From assembly GCF_003605435.1 (NCBI RefSeq), contig NZ_QXQB01000001.1:558001-622000 (forward strand): DNA of 64,000 nt, written 5' to 3'. Made by a program: the position numbers and the translations under genes. Positions 6,310-14,179 of the stretch are shown here, piece after piece. The DNA is from Paenibacillus pinisoli (GTDB taxonomy: Bacteria > Bacillota > Bacilli > Paenibacillales > Paenibacillaceae). The notes beneath the pieces are model-generated. The model was not told the DNA's origin, made no database searches, and was given only the letters and a program-made list of their open reading frames with translations. How positions within the stretch are numbered: the first letter of the stretch is position 1; each line of letters opens with the position of its first letter.

Positions 6310-6368
6310 GCTATTGGAAAACTCAAACGTCCTGTAGTCTATCAGTGTGTTGAAAGGAGCTGTTATTT

Positions 6369-7946
6369 ATGCTGCCTAGCGGTAAATATTGCGCATATCT
6401 TCGAAAATCGCGCTCTGACTTGGAAGCCGAAGGGCGCGGTGAAGAAGAAACATATGTCCGACATGAACGAACGCTGATCGAACTATCAAAAAGAATCGGA
6501 ATTGTCATTTCAGAAATCTATCGTGAACGTCCGGTATCTGGGGAGCGCATCTCCGAACGCCCGGAAATGATTCGGCTTCTACAAGATGTTGAAGAACAGA
6601 AATGGACTGGTGTCCTAGTCGTAGAAGTCGAGCGTCTCGCTCGTGGCGATACAATGGATCAAGGCATCGTTGCACAAGCCTTTAAATACTCCGACACCTT
6701 AATTGTGACTCCGATGCGTACATATAATCCAAATGATCCGAATGATGAAGAATACTTTGAATTCGGCCTCTTCATGAGCCGGCGCGAATTCAAGACCATA
6801 ACCCGAAGATTGCAAAGCGGTCGAGTTTCAGCTGTTAAGGAAGGCAAGTATACAGGTAATGTGCCTCCTTACGGATATCAAAGAATCAAACTTCCAGGCA
6901 AAGGCTACTCTCTTGAACCAAACCTGGAGCAAGCCCCTATTGTACAATTAATCTTCTCCTTATACACGGATTCCGATCCGGGTAAGCGCAAGGGAACAGC
7001 ACTTATCGCAAAATACTTAAATGAAGTATTAAAAGTCCCGACAATGAAGAATGGTCGTTGGATCGTTGCAACAATTAATGGCATATTGAGAAATCCAGTA
7101 TATATCGGAAAAGTACGTTGGAAATCGCGCCCTCAAATTAAGCGTAGAGACGGAAAAAGTCGCCCTAGGATGCGGCGTGAAAATTGGATTGAGGCTGATG
7201 GACTTCACGAGCCGATAATTTCGGAAGAAGTATTTAATAAAGCCCATGAGATAATGCAAAGTAAAAGTCACCCCCCTGCGCCTGCCGGTAAAATATCAAA
7301 TCCACTGGCTGGATTGGTAAAGTGCGGAATGTGTAACGGTGCAATTGTCTTAAGACCACATAATAACACACCCGATAGTTTGATTTGTCCTCGACAAGGA
7401 TGTCGAAACGTCGGTTCATATCTAAGCATAGTCGAGGAAAAAGTAATCCATTCATTGAAGCAATGGCTGGAATCTTATAGAGCTGAATGGGAACAAAACC
7501 GTCCTGAATCCAATGCTCACGATGAACTTCGCATTAAAGCACAACAGGATGCTTTAAAAGCAATGGAGAAGAGAAAAAAAGAATATGTAGAGCAAAAAAA
7601 TAATCTCCATGACTTACTGGAGCAGAAAGTTTATTCTATTGAAACGTTTATTGAACGCTCAAAGACCGTTGAAAAACGAATGGATGAATTGGATTCAATG
7701 ATGGAACAAGCGAGGAAAGAGATTGAGCTTGAGGAAAAACGGGCCGAAGCAAAAGTACAAATTATACCTCAAGTAGAGCATGTTTTATCGGTTTACTTTG
7801 AGACTGAAGATCCCGCTAAGAAAAATGCGTTGCTTCGAACCATTCTCGATCAAATTATATATACGAAGCATAAAGGCGGTCGATGGAGCGGAGCGATGGA
7901 TAAATTCGAATTACTCCTCTACCCGAAAATCAGTAAAAACCCTTGA
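6369..7946 (+). CDS. Large serine recombinase (integrase/excisionase)
   Basis: The 525-residue protein has the full large-serine-recombinase architecture. The catalytic domain has YLRKSRSD with the likely nucleophile Ser14, and the VEVERLARGD arginine motif near residues 91-100. The recombinase domain follows (VPPYGYQRI and NGILRNPVYIGKVRW), then a zinc ribbon (KCGMCNG...CPRQGCRN, about residues 317-345) and a long coiled coil. These enzymes, including SprA of SPbeta and SpoIVCA of skin, join attP and attB without host factors and need a small directionality factor to excise. The gene ends 35 bases before the junction with the broken cotJC, so it is the obvious agent of that insertion. The start is supported by AAAGGAG upstream. 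Confidence 0.95.
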   Translation: MLPSGKYCAYLRKSRSDLEAEGRGEEETYVRHERTLIELSKRIGIVISEIYRERPVSGERISERPEMIRLLQDVEEQKWTGVLVVEVERLARGDTMDQGIVAQAFKYSDTLIVTPMRTYNPNDPNDEEYFEFGLFMSRREFKTITRRLQSGRVSAVKEGKYTGNVPPYGYQRIKLPGKGYSLEPNLEQAPIVQLIFSLYTDSDPGKRKGTALIAKYLNEVLKVPTMKNGRWIVATINGILRNPVYIGKVRWKSRPQIKRRDGKSRPRMRRENWIEADGLHEPIISEEVFNKAHEIMQSKSHPPAPAGKISNPLAGLVKCGMCNGAIVLRPHNNTPDSLICPRQGCRNVGSYLSIVEEKVIHSLKQWLESYRAEWEQNRPESNAHDELRIKAQQDALKAMEKRKKEYVEQKNNLHDLLEQKVYSIETFIERSKTVEKRMDELDSMMEQARKEIELEEKRAEAKVQIIPQVEHVLSVYFETEDPAKKNALLRTILDQIIYTKHKGGRWSGAMDKFELLLYPKISKNP

Positions 7947-7977
7947 TATTACAGCAAATCGTCTTTATATATAACTA

Positions 7978-7995
7978 TAATGTACCAAGGAATTC
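7978..7995. other. Right attachment junction of the integrated element in cotJC
   Basis: From 7984 onward the sequence reads in frame as TKEFAHLEMIATMV of CotJC. Immediately upstream come a stop (7978-7980) and AT-rich element DNA. The crossover therefore lies within roughly 7981-7992, beside the metal-ligand E-x-x-H codons of cotJC. The core dinucleotide cannot be set without the left junction, which is outside the window. Confidence 0.75.
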
Positions 7996-8370
7996 GCCCA
8001 TCTTGAGATGATTGCAACCATGGTCTACAAGCTGACAAAGGACGCTACAGTGGAGCAGCTTAAGGCCGTCGGCCTGGGAGACCACTATGCCAACCATGAC
8101 AGAGCCTTGTTTTACCAAAATGCTTCCGGAGTGCCGTGGACGGCCTCCTATATTGCCGCCAAAGGCGATCCTATCGCCGATCTGTATGAGGATATTGCTG
8201 CGGAGGAAAAAGCACGAGCGACCTATCAATGGCTCATCGACATGACGGATGACGTGGACCTGCAAGACAGCTTGAAGTACCTTCGCGAGCGGGAGATCGT
8301 GCATTCCCTTCGTTTCCGCGAGGCGGTAGAAATACTTAAGGAGAAGCAAGACCAGCGGATTTATTTTTAA
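7981..8370 (+). pseudogene. cotJC: Spore coat protein CotJC, 3' fragment split by the element
   Basis: About 128 C-terminal residues of CotJC remain, against about 189 in the intact family. The retained ligand regions of this manganese-catalase-like fold are EFAHLE (first Glu/His pair), DIAAEEKARATYQWL and REIVHSLRFREAVEIL. An internal ATG at 8008 exists but has no ribosome site, and a protein starting there would lack the first helices. In Bacillus, cotJC is the last gene of the sigma-E-driven cotJABC operon in the mother cell. The missing 5' part, with cotJA and cotJB, should lie at the other end of the element to the left. Excision would restore one reading frame, so this may be a reversible split rather than a dead gene. 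Confidence 0.85.
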
Positions 8371-8386
8371 TGCCTATACTCAAAAA

Positions 8387-8424
8387 AATAACCCAGTCGT
8401 TGGTTACAACGCGGCTGGGTTATT
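8387..8424 (+). terminator. Terminator after cotJC
   Basis: AATAACCCAG...CTGGGTTATT forms a stem extended by CGTT/AACG pairing near the loop. It is followed by TCATATT rather than a clean T-run, so its strength is uncertain. Confidence 0.55.
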
Positions 8425-8539
8425 CATATTGCGTGGTTGTGTTGTCCTACCCAATAATGCTTGTACTGTTACTTTCGATGCTAGTCTACTCCCCCGAAAT
8501 GCTCTTCAAAGCGATCATGGGGGCATCCACGAACTTAAT

Positions 8540-8569
8540 TTGCTTTCCAGCAAACATATGTTCTATAAT
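8540..8569 (+). promoter_or_regulatory. Promoter of the effector-binding-domain gene
   Basis: TTGCTT (8540-8545), an 18-base spacer and TATAAT (8564-8569) lie about 65 bases before the ATG at 8633. The rest of the 260-bp gap after cotJC shows only the terminator. Confidence 0.55.
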
Positions 8570-8632
8570 TATAGAGTTGAGAACTTTACATAATGCTGTA
8601 TCGGCAAGCCATGGACAGAAAGGAAGATTCCA

Positions 8633-9037
8633 ATGAACCTCTACATAATTAATAGCATTCGAACCAACAACTTCAATGACGATAGCATGATGGAGAAAAT
8701 CAATACGTTGTGGAAAGAAGCCTATGCCGGGATGGATGACCATGAGAGCAATATGTACGGCGTATACCACAGCTATGATAGCAATTATAAGGGCGACTAC
8801 ACGTTAAGCGTGGCTACGGACGAAACGGTCGACGGCAATGTGCTTACCGTTGCGGAGGATGCGGCTTACAAGGTTTTCAAGGTCAATTCCTCGGATGAGC
8901 AAGGCGTCGTCAAAGCCTGGATGAACATATGGGAACAAGAGGAAGCGGGTCTCTTGCAGCGCGCCTACTCCTTTGATTATGAGAAATACGCGCCGAATGG
9001 CGAAGTCGAGATCTACATCGCTTTGAAGCCAGTGTAG
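8633..9037 (+). CDS. Effector-binding (GyrI/AraC-effector-like) domain protein
   Basis: The 134-residue protein is a free-standing ligand-binding domain of the GyrI/BmrR-C superfamily. It has MYGVYHSYDSNYKGDYTLSV in the middle, TLSVATDE followed by a second strand-helix repeat, and the terminal strand GEVEIYIALKPV. Proteins of this integron-Cass2 type bind small cationic or drug-like molecules. With no HTH domain it cannot be a regulator on its own and may sequester toxic compounds. AAAGGAAG precedes the ATG. It is a single-gene unit between a promoter at 8540 and a terminator at 9052. Confidence 0.75.
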   Translation: MNLYIINSIRTNNFNDDSMMEKINTLWKEAYAGMDDHESNMYGVYHSYDSNYKGDYTLSVATDETVDGNVLTVAEDAAYKVFKVNSSDEQGVVKAWMNIWEQEEAGLLQRAYSFDYEKYAPNGEVEIYIALKPV

Positions 9038-9051
9038 ATGTCTGGACATAC

Positions 9052-9090
9052 AAAAACAGGCTAATCACATGACGTGAGCAGCCTGTTTTT
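9052..9090. terminator. Bidirectional terminator
   Basis: AAAAACAGGCT (9052-9062) and AGCCTGTTTTT (9080-9090) form a perfect 11-bp stem between two converging genes, with A- and T-runs serving both directions. Confidence 0.8.
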
Positions 9091-9146
9091 AATTCCCGCA
9101 GCCTAATCTGTATATCCACATATCTCACAGTATCCCTGCAACGCTC

Positions 9147-9542
9147 CTACAGAAATAAATCCAATCCCGAGCTCAGCAGCCCTTTCTTGCGCGCTTCCAG
9201 CACATTCGGATCATACACATCCACCTTGCCGCATTGCAGGCAAGAGACAAAATAATAATGATGATGCTGGATATCCAGCAGCTTGCTGATGCCTGTACCC
9301 GTCATTGCAACCTCTTGAACACTGCACTCCTCATGGCCGCAGCGTGCGCAAGCATAGTTTTCCTCTAGCTTTGACACAATGGCCTCATCATCATTCTGAT
9401 CCTGGACGATGCCATCCTCCCCAATCTCAGGGCCTTCCTTTCCGCTCAAATGATCTGGCAGCACCTCATGCCTGCATAACGGGCAGATTGTACCGTCCAA
9501 AATGACTTGCTCACCGCACCATGGGCAATTGACTTCTTCCAT
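9147..9542 (-). CDS. Zinc-ribbon protein (DUF2082-like)
   Basis: Two pairs of CxxC knuckles flank an acidic linker: CPWC and CPLC at the N-terminus, then CARC and CLQC in the second half. The second half (TGTGISKLLDIQHHHYYFVS before CLQCGKVDVYD) matches the small nucleic-acid-binding Zn-ribbon family I know as DUF2082. That family has no settled function. GGGGAGGG points to the ATG at 9540-9542 (131 aa) over a longer frame. The gene is convergent with the effector-binding gene. Confidence 0.65.
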   Translation of the reverse strand: MEEVNCPWCGEQVILDGTICPLCRHEVLPDHLSGKEGPEIGEDGIVQDQNDDEAIVSKLEENYACARCGHEECSVQEVAMTGTGISKLLDIQHHHYYFVSCLQCGKVDVYDPNVLEARKKGLLSSGLDLFL

Positions 9543-9693
9543 CCGCAGCCCTCCCCATCGATATCGTCGATTCGTCAACAGCGATAGCCCTTACATGTTA
9601 TTATTTGTATTCGCCAAACCTCTCTGTAATCCTTCAAATCTATGGATATTCTGCTCTTCTGCCCTGCAAAAACACCTCTGGGAGCACAGAAAT

Positions 9694-9716
9694 CCCGCAT
9701 GTTGGACACATGCGGG
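9694..9716 (-). terminator. Possible terminator of the amidase gene
   Basis: CCCGCATG (9694-9701) pairs perfectly with CATGCGGG (9709-9716). On the - strand it is followed by ATTTC only, so it is a weak terminator or a stability hairpin. The 240-bp gap holds nothing else I can recognise. Confidence 0.4.
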
Positions 9717-9781
9717 AACTACGGCCTTAACTCGAGGCATTCCGTTATTTTGAGACTGCTCTAACTGAGTGACCAGGCCTT

Positions 9782-10447
9782 CTAAGGCTGTGGGGGCTGA
9801 CCGCTGACTCGGCGCAGCTCGTTCGCCAGCCTGTTGAATTCTTTGCGGGCTTCCGGAACTTTCGTGGACATATAGGCTGCGCTTAGAAACAGAATAATGG
9901 CATTCGCATCCTCCGGTTTCAGCATCGGCTCCTCCACCTCCCCGCCACTGTCGTTCAGCTTGGCGCCAACGCTCGCGACAAACTCCCGCCAGCCGCTCCA
10001 GTTGCCTTCATCGTTCATAAGGCGGGGGCAGTTTTTGCCGCTCCAGTCGTAATGCCTCCGCAGACGGTCCGTGCCCCAGCCCCGCTCCCTGAGCATAGAC
10101 GCGACAAGGGTCGCCGCATTATCGAGTGTTTTGGCATAGTTGCCGCTCTCCGTAATTTCAATGCCGATAGAGGTCCGATTGCCGCTGCCTGCGCTGCTGC
10201 CGTCGCCTGCATGCCAGGCCACTTCTTGCAGCGGAAGACATTCGATCGCTTCCTTCTCGTCGATGACGATGTGGTAGGAAGCCGTTACCGTATTAGACGG
10301 ATTCGTCAGCCAGTTTCTTTCGTTGCGTGCTGTGCTGGTTGGGTTTGCCGTGTTGTGTATTGTGATGGTCGTAGCGTTCAATGCGTAACCGGGCCGCCTG
10401 TTATGCGGCGTCGACTTCGGAATATGATCTACCACGTACGCATACAT
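9782..10447 (-). CDS. N-acetylmuramoyl-L-alanine amidase (Amidase_2)
   Basis: The protein cleaves the amide between muramic acid and the stem peptide of peptidoglycan. Zinc-ligand regions of the Amidase_2/PGRP fold are visible: TITIHNTANP near the N-terminus, VAWHAGDG in the middle and RHYDWSGKNCPR near residue 150. No signal peptide is present, as in phage endolysins and spore or prophage lytic enzymes. The C-terminus is a helical tail (EARKEFNRLANELRRVSG) instead of a LysM or SH3 cell-wall domain. AGGGGAG before the ATG at 10445-10447 sets the start, giving 221 aa. It lies 74 bases after another lytic enzyme gene and may share its transcript. Confidence 0.85.
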   Translation of the reverse strand: MYAYVVDHIPKSTPHNRRPGYALNATTITIHNTANPTSTARNERNWLTNPSNTVTASYHIVIDEKEAIECLPLQEVAWHAGDGSSAGSGNRTSIGIEITESGNYAKTLDNAATLVASMLRERGWGTDRLRRHYDWSGKNCPRLMNDEGNWSGWREFVASVGAKLNDSGGEVEEPMLKPEDANAIILFLSAAYMSTKVPEARKEFNRLANELRRVSGQPPQP

Positions 10448-10521
10448 TCCAACTGCTCCCCTCATAATCTTGATGTCTATTATACAACTTAGTATATTCC
10501 GCATACGGGCGTGCGTAAGGG

Positions 10522-11295
10522 CTATTCGAACAAAACCGCCCTTGCCCGGTCGTCCCAGGTTACCGGAAGGCTCAGCACGCCTGCCATATCCCTTACTTTC
10601 ACATACCCCGTTGACGCCGAAAGCACCGACTCCAGCTCCAGGCCGTTGACGGTCACTTTGCTCCCGGTCCAGCCGATCTTGGCTCCGAGCGCCTCCCCAA
10701 TCCGTCTTGCCGGCACCCAGGTAATGCCTCCTTGCAAATACCCGCCTCCCAGCACTTGCCCTTGATAGATAACAGGCACATTGGAAGCCCCTTCGAAGCC
10801 TCTCGGCAATGGTACGGACAGCTTTGCCATCTCGTCATAGCGAAGCAAGCCGTACTGGCGAACAATGGCCATCAGCTTCGACGGATAGGCAGGGTCCGTG
10901 GCATAGCCGCATGCGAGCAGCATCTGGGTTTGCCGCTCCGGCGTCCCGGCCAGGCGCACCCGGTCATATCTGGATGTGTTCAGCAGCAGGTCAAGGTCTT
11001 TGTAGAAATGATAGATGCTCTTGTACGCGCGAAAAGCCGCCTTCGAGATGACGGAGCGCCCGTCCACATACTCCCATGTCCCCTTCACGACAGCTTCGCC
11101 CTGCCAATAGGCATTCGTCCTCCCGCTGCCTACTTTTATGCCGCCCAAATTGTTCCATGCGTGAATTTCGCCTCCGGATTCGAGCAGGCTCTGCGCCATC
11201 CTTACGGATGGGAACATCGAAGAGCCTTCCTGATGAACGAACATAACGGCCGGGGCGATAGCCGCAAAAAATTGATCTCGCGTCAGCTTTGCCAT
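10522..11295 (-). CDS. Glucosaminidase (GH73/FlgJ-like) with a stalk domain
   Basis: Residues about 1-155 are an N-acetylglucosaminidase domain (RMAQSLLESGGEIHAWNNLG with the catalytic Glu, then HFYKDLDLLLNTSRYDRV). The C-terminal 100 residues are a copper-amine-oxidase-N-like stalk repeat (ITWVPARRIGEALGAKIGWT and VTWDDRARAVLF), which is frequent in Paenibacillus surface proteins. AAGGAGTGA fixes the ATG at 11293-11295, giving 257 aa without a signal peptide. Lack of an export signal next to an equally signal-less amidase suggests release by lysis, a holin or mother-cell action. Both genes could be remnants of a prophage lysis module. Confidence 0.85.
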   Translation of the reverse strand: MAKLTRDQFFAAIAPAVMFVHQEGSSMFPSVRMAQSLLESGGEIHAWNNLGGIKVGSGRTNAYWQGEAVVKGTWEYVDGRSVISKAAFRAYKSIYHFYKDLDLLLNTSRYDRVRLAGTPERQTQMLLACGYATDPAYPSKLMAIVRQYGLLRYDEMAKLSVPLPRGFEGASNVPVIYQGQVLGGGYLQGGITWVPARRIGEALGAKIGWTGSKVTVNGLELESVLSASTGYVKVRDMAGVLSLPVTWDDRARAVLFE

Positions 11296-11372
11296 GCTTG
11301 TCACTCCTTCTTCGCGCGCAGCGCATGCGCACGTCTCCTTCTTACGTTGTATGCGACAGCTTGGCATAAGGA

Positions 11373-11407
11373 AACGGCCCTTTGTCCGCCATGGACAAAG
11401 GGCCGTT
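11373..11407. terminator. Strong bidirectional hairpin terminator
   Basis: AACGGCCCTTTGTCC and GGACAAAGGGCCGTT form a perfect 15-bp stem with a five-base loop, followed by CTTTC on the + strand. It ends the thiamine-precursor operon, whose last gene stops at 11418. Confidence 0.75.
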
Positions 11408-11417
11408 CTTTCATCCT

Positions 11418-12242
11418 TTACAGGATTCCGTAAAATGTCTTCGTATTGCGGAGCAATACCGCCTCCGCTTCTTCTGCCGCCATTCCTTTAATACGGGCAA
11501 TATCCGCTGCGGCATATCCCGCCATCTCCGGTATGGTCTTGCGCCCGCTGTATGGCCCTTCGAAGGGCCACGGGCCGTCCGTCTCTGCCATTAACTGCCC
11601 GATCGGATAGCGTTTCACCAGCTCGATGATCTCTGGCTCATAAGCAGCATCAGGCGTGATCGAGACATAGTAACCGGATGCGATCATGCGTGCAATCGTT
11701 TCTGCGCTCCCTTTGAACCAGTGAAAATGCGCCTTGCGCACCCCATGGCGCTGCAGCAAATCGCAAGCCTTATCCGCATCCTCATAGACAGCATGCAGCA
11801 CGATCGGCCTGTCGAGCTCCGCCGCCAGCTTCACGAACGACTCCAGCCACTCCAGATACCGCGTCTCATCAAAACGCTCGCCCGCAGCTTCTCTCTCGGT
11901 ACGCATATAGTAGGGCAAGCCTACTTCCCCGATGGCGAACGCTTCGCCGCGTTCATGACGGACACGTATCCAGTCATGCAACCGCTCGCGCTCATCGTCG
12001 CCCGGCAGCTCCTGCTCTGGGTGGAAGCCATACGCCGGATGCACGCGCCCCGGATACCGGCGCGCCAGCCTTTCATTCGCTTGGCAGGAAGCCAGATGCA
12101 TCGAGACCGCTACAACCGCCTCAACGCCGCTGCGGAAAGCCTCCTCCAGCATAGGATGCAGCTCAGCCGGCTCATACAGATCAAGATGGATATGCGCATC
12201 GATTACGCTGCTCTTACGCACCTCATTCATGTTAGCTGCCAT
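11418..12242 (-). CDS. TatD-family metal-dependent hydrolase
   Basis: The TIM-barrel metal ligands are all present: DAHIHLD (His17, His19), IGEVGL, IVLHAV, AHFHWFKG and ETDGPW. TatD proteins are annotated as DNases, but the fold serves many amidohydrolase reactions. Here the gene overlaps the end of the ABC ATPase gene by 11 bases and is the last gene of a TPP-riboswitch operon for a thiamine-precursor transporter. A role in trimming an imported pyrimidine precursor is therefore a fair hypothesis, though unproven. AAGGAGG lies upstream of the ATG at 12242. The 274-residue length is normal for the family. Confidence 0.85.
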   Translation of the reverse strand: MAANMNEVRKSSVIDAHIHLDLYEPAELHPMLEEAFRSGVEAVVAVSMHLASCQANERLARRYPGRVHPAYGFHPEQELPGDDERERLHDWIRVRHERGEAFAIGEVGLPYYMRTEREAAGERFDETRYLEWLESFVKLAAELDRPIVLHAVYEDADKACDLLQRHGVRKAHFHWFKGSAETIARMIASGYYVSITPDAAYEPEIIELVKRYPIGQLMAETDGPWPFEGPYSGRKTIPEMAGYAAADIARIKGMAAEEAEAVLLRNTKTFYGIL

Positions 12243-13008
12243 TCCTGCCCGCCTCCTTTGCCCCTTCTGCCAGATGGCGGTAGATGCGGCTTCTCAGCTC
12301 CATAAATCTGGCATCCTCGCGCAGCTCTTCCCTGCGCGGACGCTCGAACGGCACCGTAATTTCATCCAGAATAACAGCGGGAGACGCTGACAGCACAATG
12401 ATGCGGTCAGACAGATAGAGAGCTTCCTCGATGCTGTGGGTAACCAGAAGCACCGAGCGGCGGTTCTGCTCCCAGATCGACAGGAGCCACTTCTGCATAT
12501 GCTCGCGTGTCAAAGCGTCCAGCGCGCCGAACGGCTCGTCGAGCAGCATCAGCCGCTGCGGAGACAGCAGCGCCCTGAGGAACGACACGCGCTGCTGCAT
12601 GCCGCCCGACAGCACATGCGGATAGGCTCCCGCATATTCGGCAAGGCCGATGCGCTCCAGCCAGGCCAGCGCATCCGATCTCGCTTTCCGCTTCTCGACG
12701 CCCGCAATCGTAAGCGACAGCTCGATATTGCCTGCGACCGTTCGCCACGGCAAGAGCGACGCCTGCTGCGGCATATAGGCGACATGGCCAGTCTCACCCG
12801 TTGTCGCTTGTCCGCTTATTCGCACTTCGCCTTCCGTAGGCTGCTGCAAGCCGCCGATCACGCCGAACAGCGTCGTCTTGCCGCTGCCGGACGGACCAAC
12901 GATGGAGACGAATTCGCCATCGCCTACCTGCAGAGACAGCTGCCGCAGCACATCCTTTGTGCCGCGCGCATCCGAGAAGCTTTTGCTTACATTCTTAACT
13001 TCCAGCAT
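12232..13008 (-). CDS. thiZ: ABC transporter ATPase for a thiamine precursor (ThiZ/SsuB-like)
   Basis: A complete nucleotide-binding domain: Walker A GPSGSGKTT (residues 38-46), Q-loop region MPQQASLLPW, signature LSGGMQQR, Walker B LMLLDEPFGALD and switch LVTHS. It energises import of a thiamine precursor together with the permease upstream, whose gene overlaps it by 14 bases. The family is the nitrate/sulfonate/HMP type. Placement under a TPP riboswitch beside a ThiY-like binding protein makes a thiamine-pyrimidine substrate the best reading. The ATG at 13006-13008 starts the conserved MLEVKNVSKSF. Confidence 0.85.
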   Translation of the reverse strand: MLEVKNVSKSFSDARGTKDVLRQLSLQVGDGEFVSIVGPSGSGKTTLFGVIGGLQQPTEGEVRISGQATTGETGHVAYMPQQASLLPWRTVAGNIELSLTIAGVEKRKARSDALAWLERIGLAEYAGAYPHVLSGGMQQRVSFLRALLSPQRLMLLDEPFGALDALTREHMQKWLLSIWEQNRRSVLLVTHSIEEALYLSDRIIVLSASPAVILDEITVPFERPRREELREDARFMELRSRIYRHLAEGAKEAGRNGS

Positions 13009-13792
13009 GACGTCCCGCCTCCCCCTTTCCCGGCCGCCAGCGGATAACCGCCCGCTCCACAAGCGCAATCAGTCCAAACAAGGCCAAGCTTATCATAATG
13101 ATCAAGATAGCAGACGCGAATGCCCGCTCCGGCATGTAACCCCGCGTCGACAGCACCATATAGCCGCCCAGTCCCATCTTGGGCGACAGCATCTCCGCGA
13201 AGGTCGCGCTCAGCACGCTGTAGGACGCGGCGATCTTCAGCCCCGAGAACAGGCTTTGCAGCGCGCTTGGCAGCTCCAGCCGCCAGAACAGCGTCCACTT
13301 GCCGCTGCCGATCATGCGCATATAGTTGCGCAGGCTCTCGTCCGTCCCCGTCAGTCCGCCCAGCATGGCAATGCAGACCGGGAAGAAGCAGACGAGCATA
13401 ACGAGCAGCGCCTTGGGCAGCAGGCCATAGCCGAACAGCATCGTCATAATCGGTCCCAGAATCACAATCGGCACATTCTGAGACAAGATGAGCAGAGGAT
13501 AGATGCCGCGGCGTACGCCCGGCAGCAGATGCAGCAAAGCGGCGAGCACGAAGCCCGCCGCTGTCCCCCCTGCGAATCCGATGGCCGTGAGGCCAAGCGT
13601 CGCGCCCGTATGCTCCATCAGCCTAGGCCAGACATTGCTTGCGAACGCCGCTTTGACCACCTCGGCCGGAGACGGAATCATCCAGTCCTTGACCAGAGCG
13701 AAGGAGACGGCCGCCTGCCAGCAGGCTACCAGAATCCCCAGCACAAGCGCTGGCGGCCATACGCGCGACCACAGATTGCGCTTATTGTCCAT
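12995..13792 (-). CDS. thiX: ABC transporter permease for a thiamine precursor (ThiX-like)
   Basis: The 265-residue membrane protein has about six hydrophobic segments and the binding-protein-dependent permease loop (SALQSLFSGLKIAASYSVLS, the EAA-type coupling region near residue 170-195). It belongs to the SsuC/TauC/ThiX group. The start overlaps the end of the thiamine-binding protein gene by 11 bases and the end overlaps the ATPase gene by 14 bases, so all are cotranscribed. The basic tail (RWRPGKGEAGRHAGS) is cytoplasmic. The substrate is inferred from the riboswitch. Confidence 0.85.
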   Translation of the reverse strand: MDNKRNLWSRVWPPALVLGILVACWQAAVSFALVKDWMIPSPAEVVKAAFASNVWPRLMEHTGATLGLTAIGFAGGTAAGFVLAALLHLLPGVRRGIYPLLILSQNVPIVILGPIMTMLFGYGLLPKALLVMLVCFFPVCIAMLGGLTGTDESLRNYMRMIGSGKWTLFWRLELPSALQSLFSGLKIAASYSVLSATFAEMLSPKMGLGGYMVLSTRGYMPERAFASAILIIMISLALFGLIALVERAVIRWRPGKGEAGRHAGS

Positions 13793-14084
13793 CTGGGTAT
13801 TTCTCCAGCAGGCGGCCCATGGAAGCGCCGTTCTCCGGATTATAATAGATCTTCACTTGAGAGATGACCGACGGGCAGCCCATCTCAGCCATAGCCTCGC
13901 TCATGCGCTGCACGATAGCCAGCAGATTGCCAAGCTCGCCCTCCATCGTTGTCTCCAGCGGAGCGACGCGGTAAGGAACGCCCGATTCTTTAATTATATC
14001 GATTGCCCGGTCTACGTAAGGAAGCACGCTAGCTCCTCCAGGTGTTGTCGGCAAAATTTGAATGCTTACGAGTGCGTTAGCCAT
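13782..14084 (-). CDS. MTH1187-family thiamine-binding protein
   Basis: The 100-residue protein begins MANALVSIQILPTTPGGAS and has the ferredoxin-like fold pattern of the MTH1187/YkoF group (DUF77), with VPYRVAPLETTMEGELGNLL at its centre. Members bind thiamine or its pyrimidine moiety in the cytoplasm. It sits between the binding protein and permease genes of a TPP-riboswitch operon, which fits a role in receiving or sensing the imported precursor. The gene overlaps the permease start. Confidence 0.85.
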   Translation of the reverse strand: MANALVSIQILPTTPGGASVLPYVDRAIDIIKESGVPYRVAPLETTMEGELGNLLAIVQRMSEAMAEMGCPSVISQVKIYYNPENGASMGRLLEKYPDGQ

Positions 14085-14179
14085 ATGATCCCTCTTCCCA
14101 TTAGTATCTGCTGTATCGCTCCAGCAAGCGATCTCTATCCTGCTGTTTCTCTTTCATCTAACCTGCTTTTACATCCGGA

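Noticed and set aside
8008-8370. cotJC fragment as an independent gene starting at the internal ATG
   Set aside because: There is no ribosome site before 8008, and homology continues upstream in frame to the junction, so it is a truncated gene.
8370-8636. Open frame of 88 codons after cotJC
   Set aside because: It starts on the cotJC stop, runs through the terminator hairpin and a good promoter, and lacks a ribosome site.
12878-13867. Long + strand open frame opposite the thiamine ABC genes
   Set aside because: Antisense to two well-formed, overlapping genes; its Gln/Arg-rich product has no motif.
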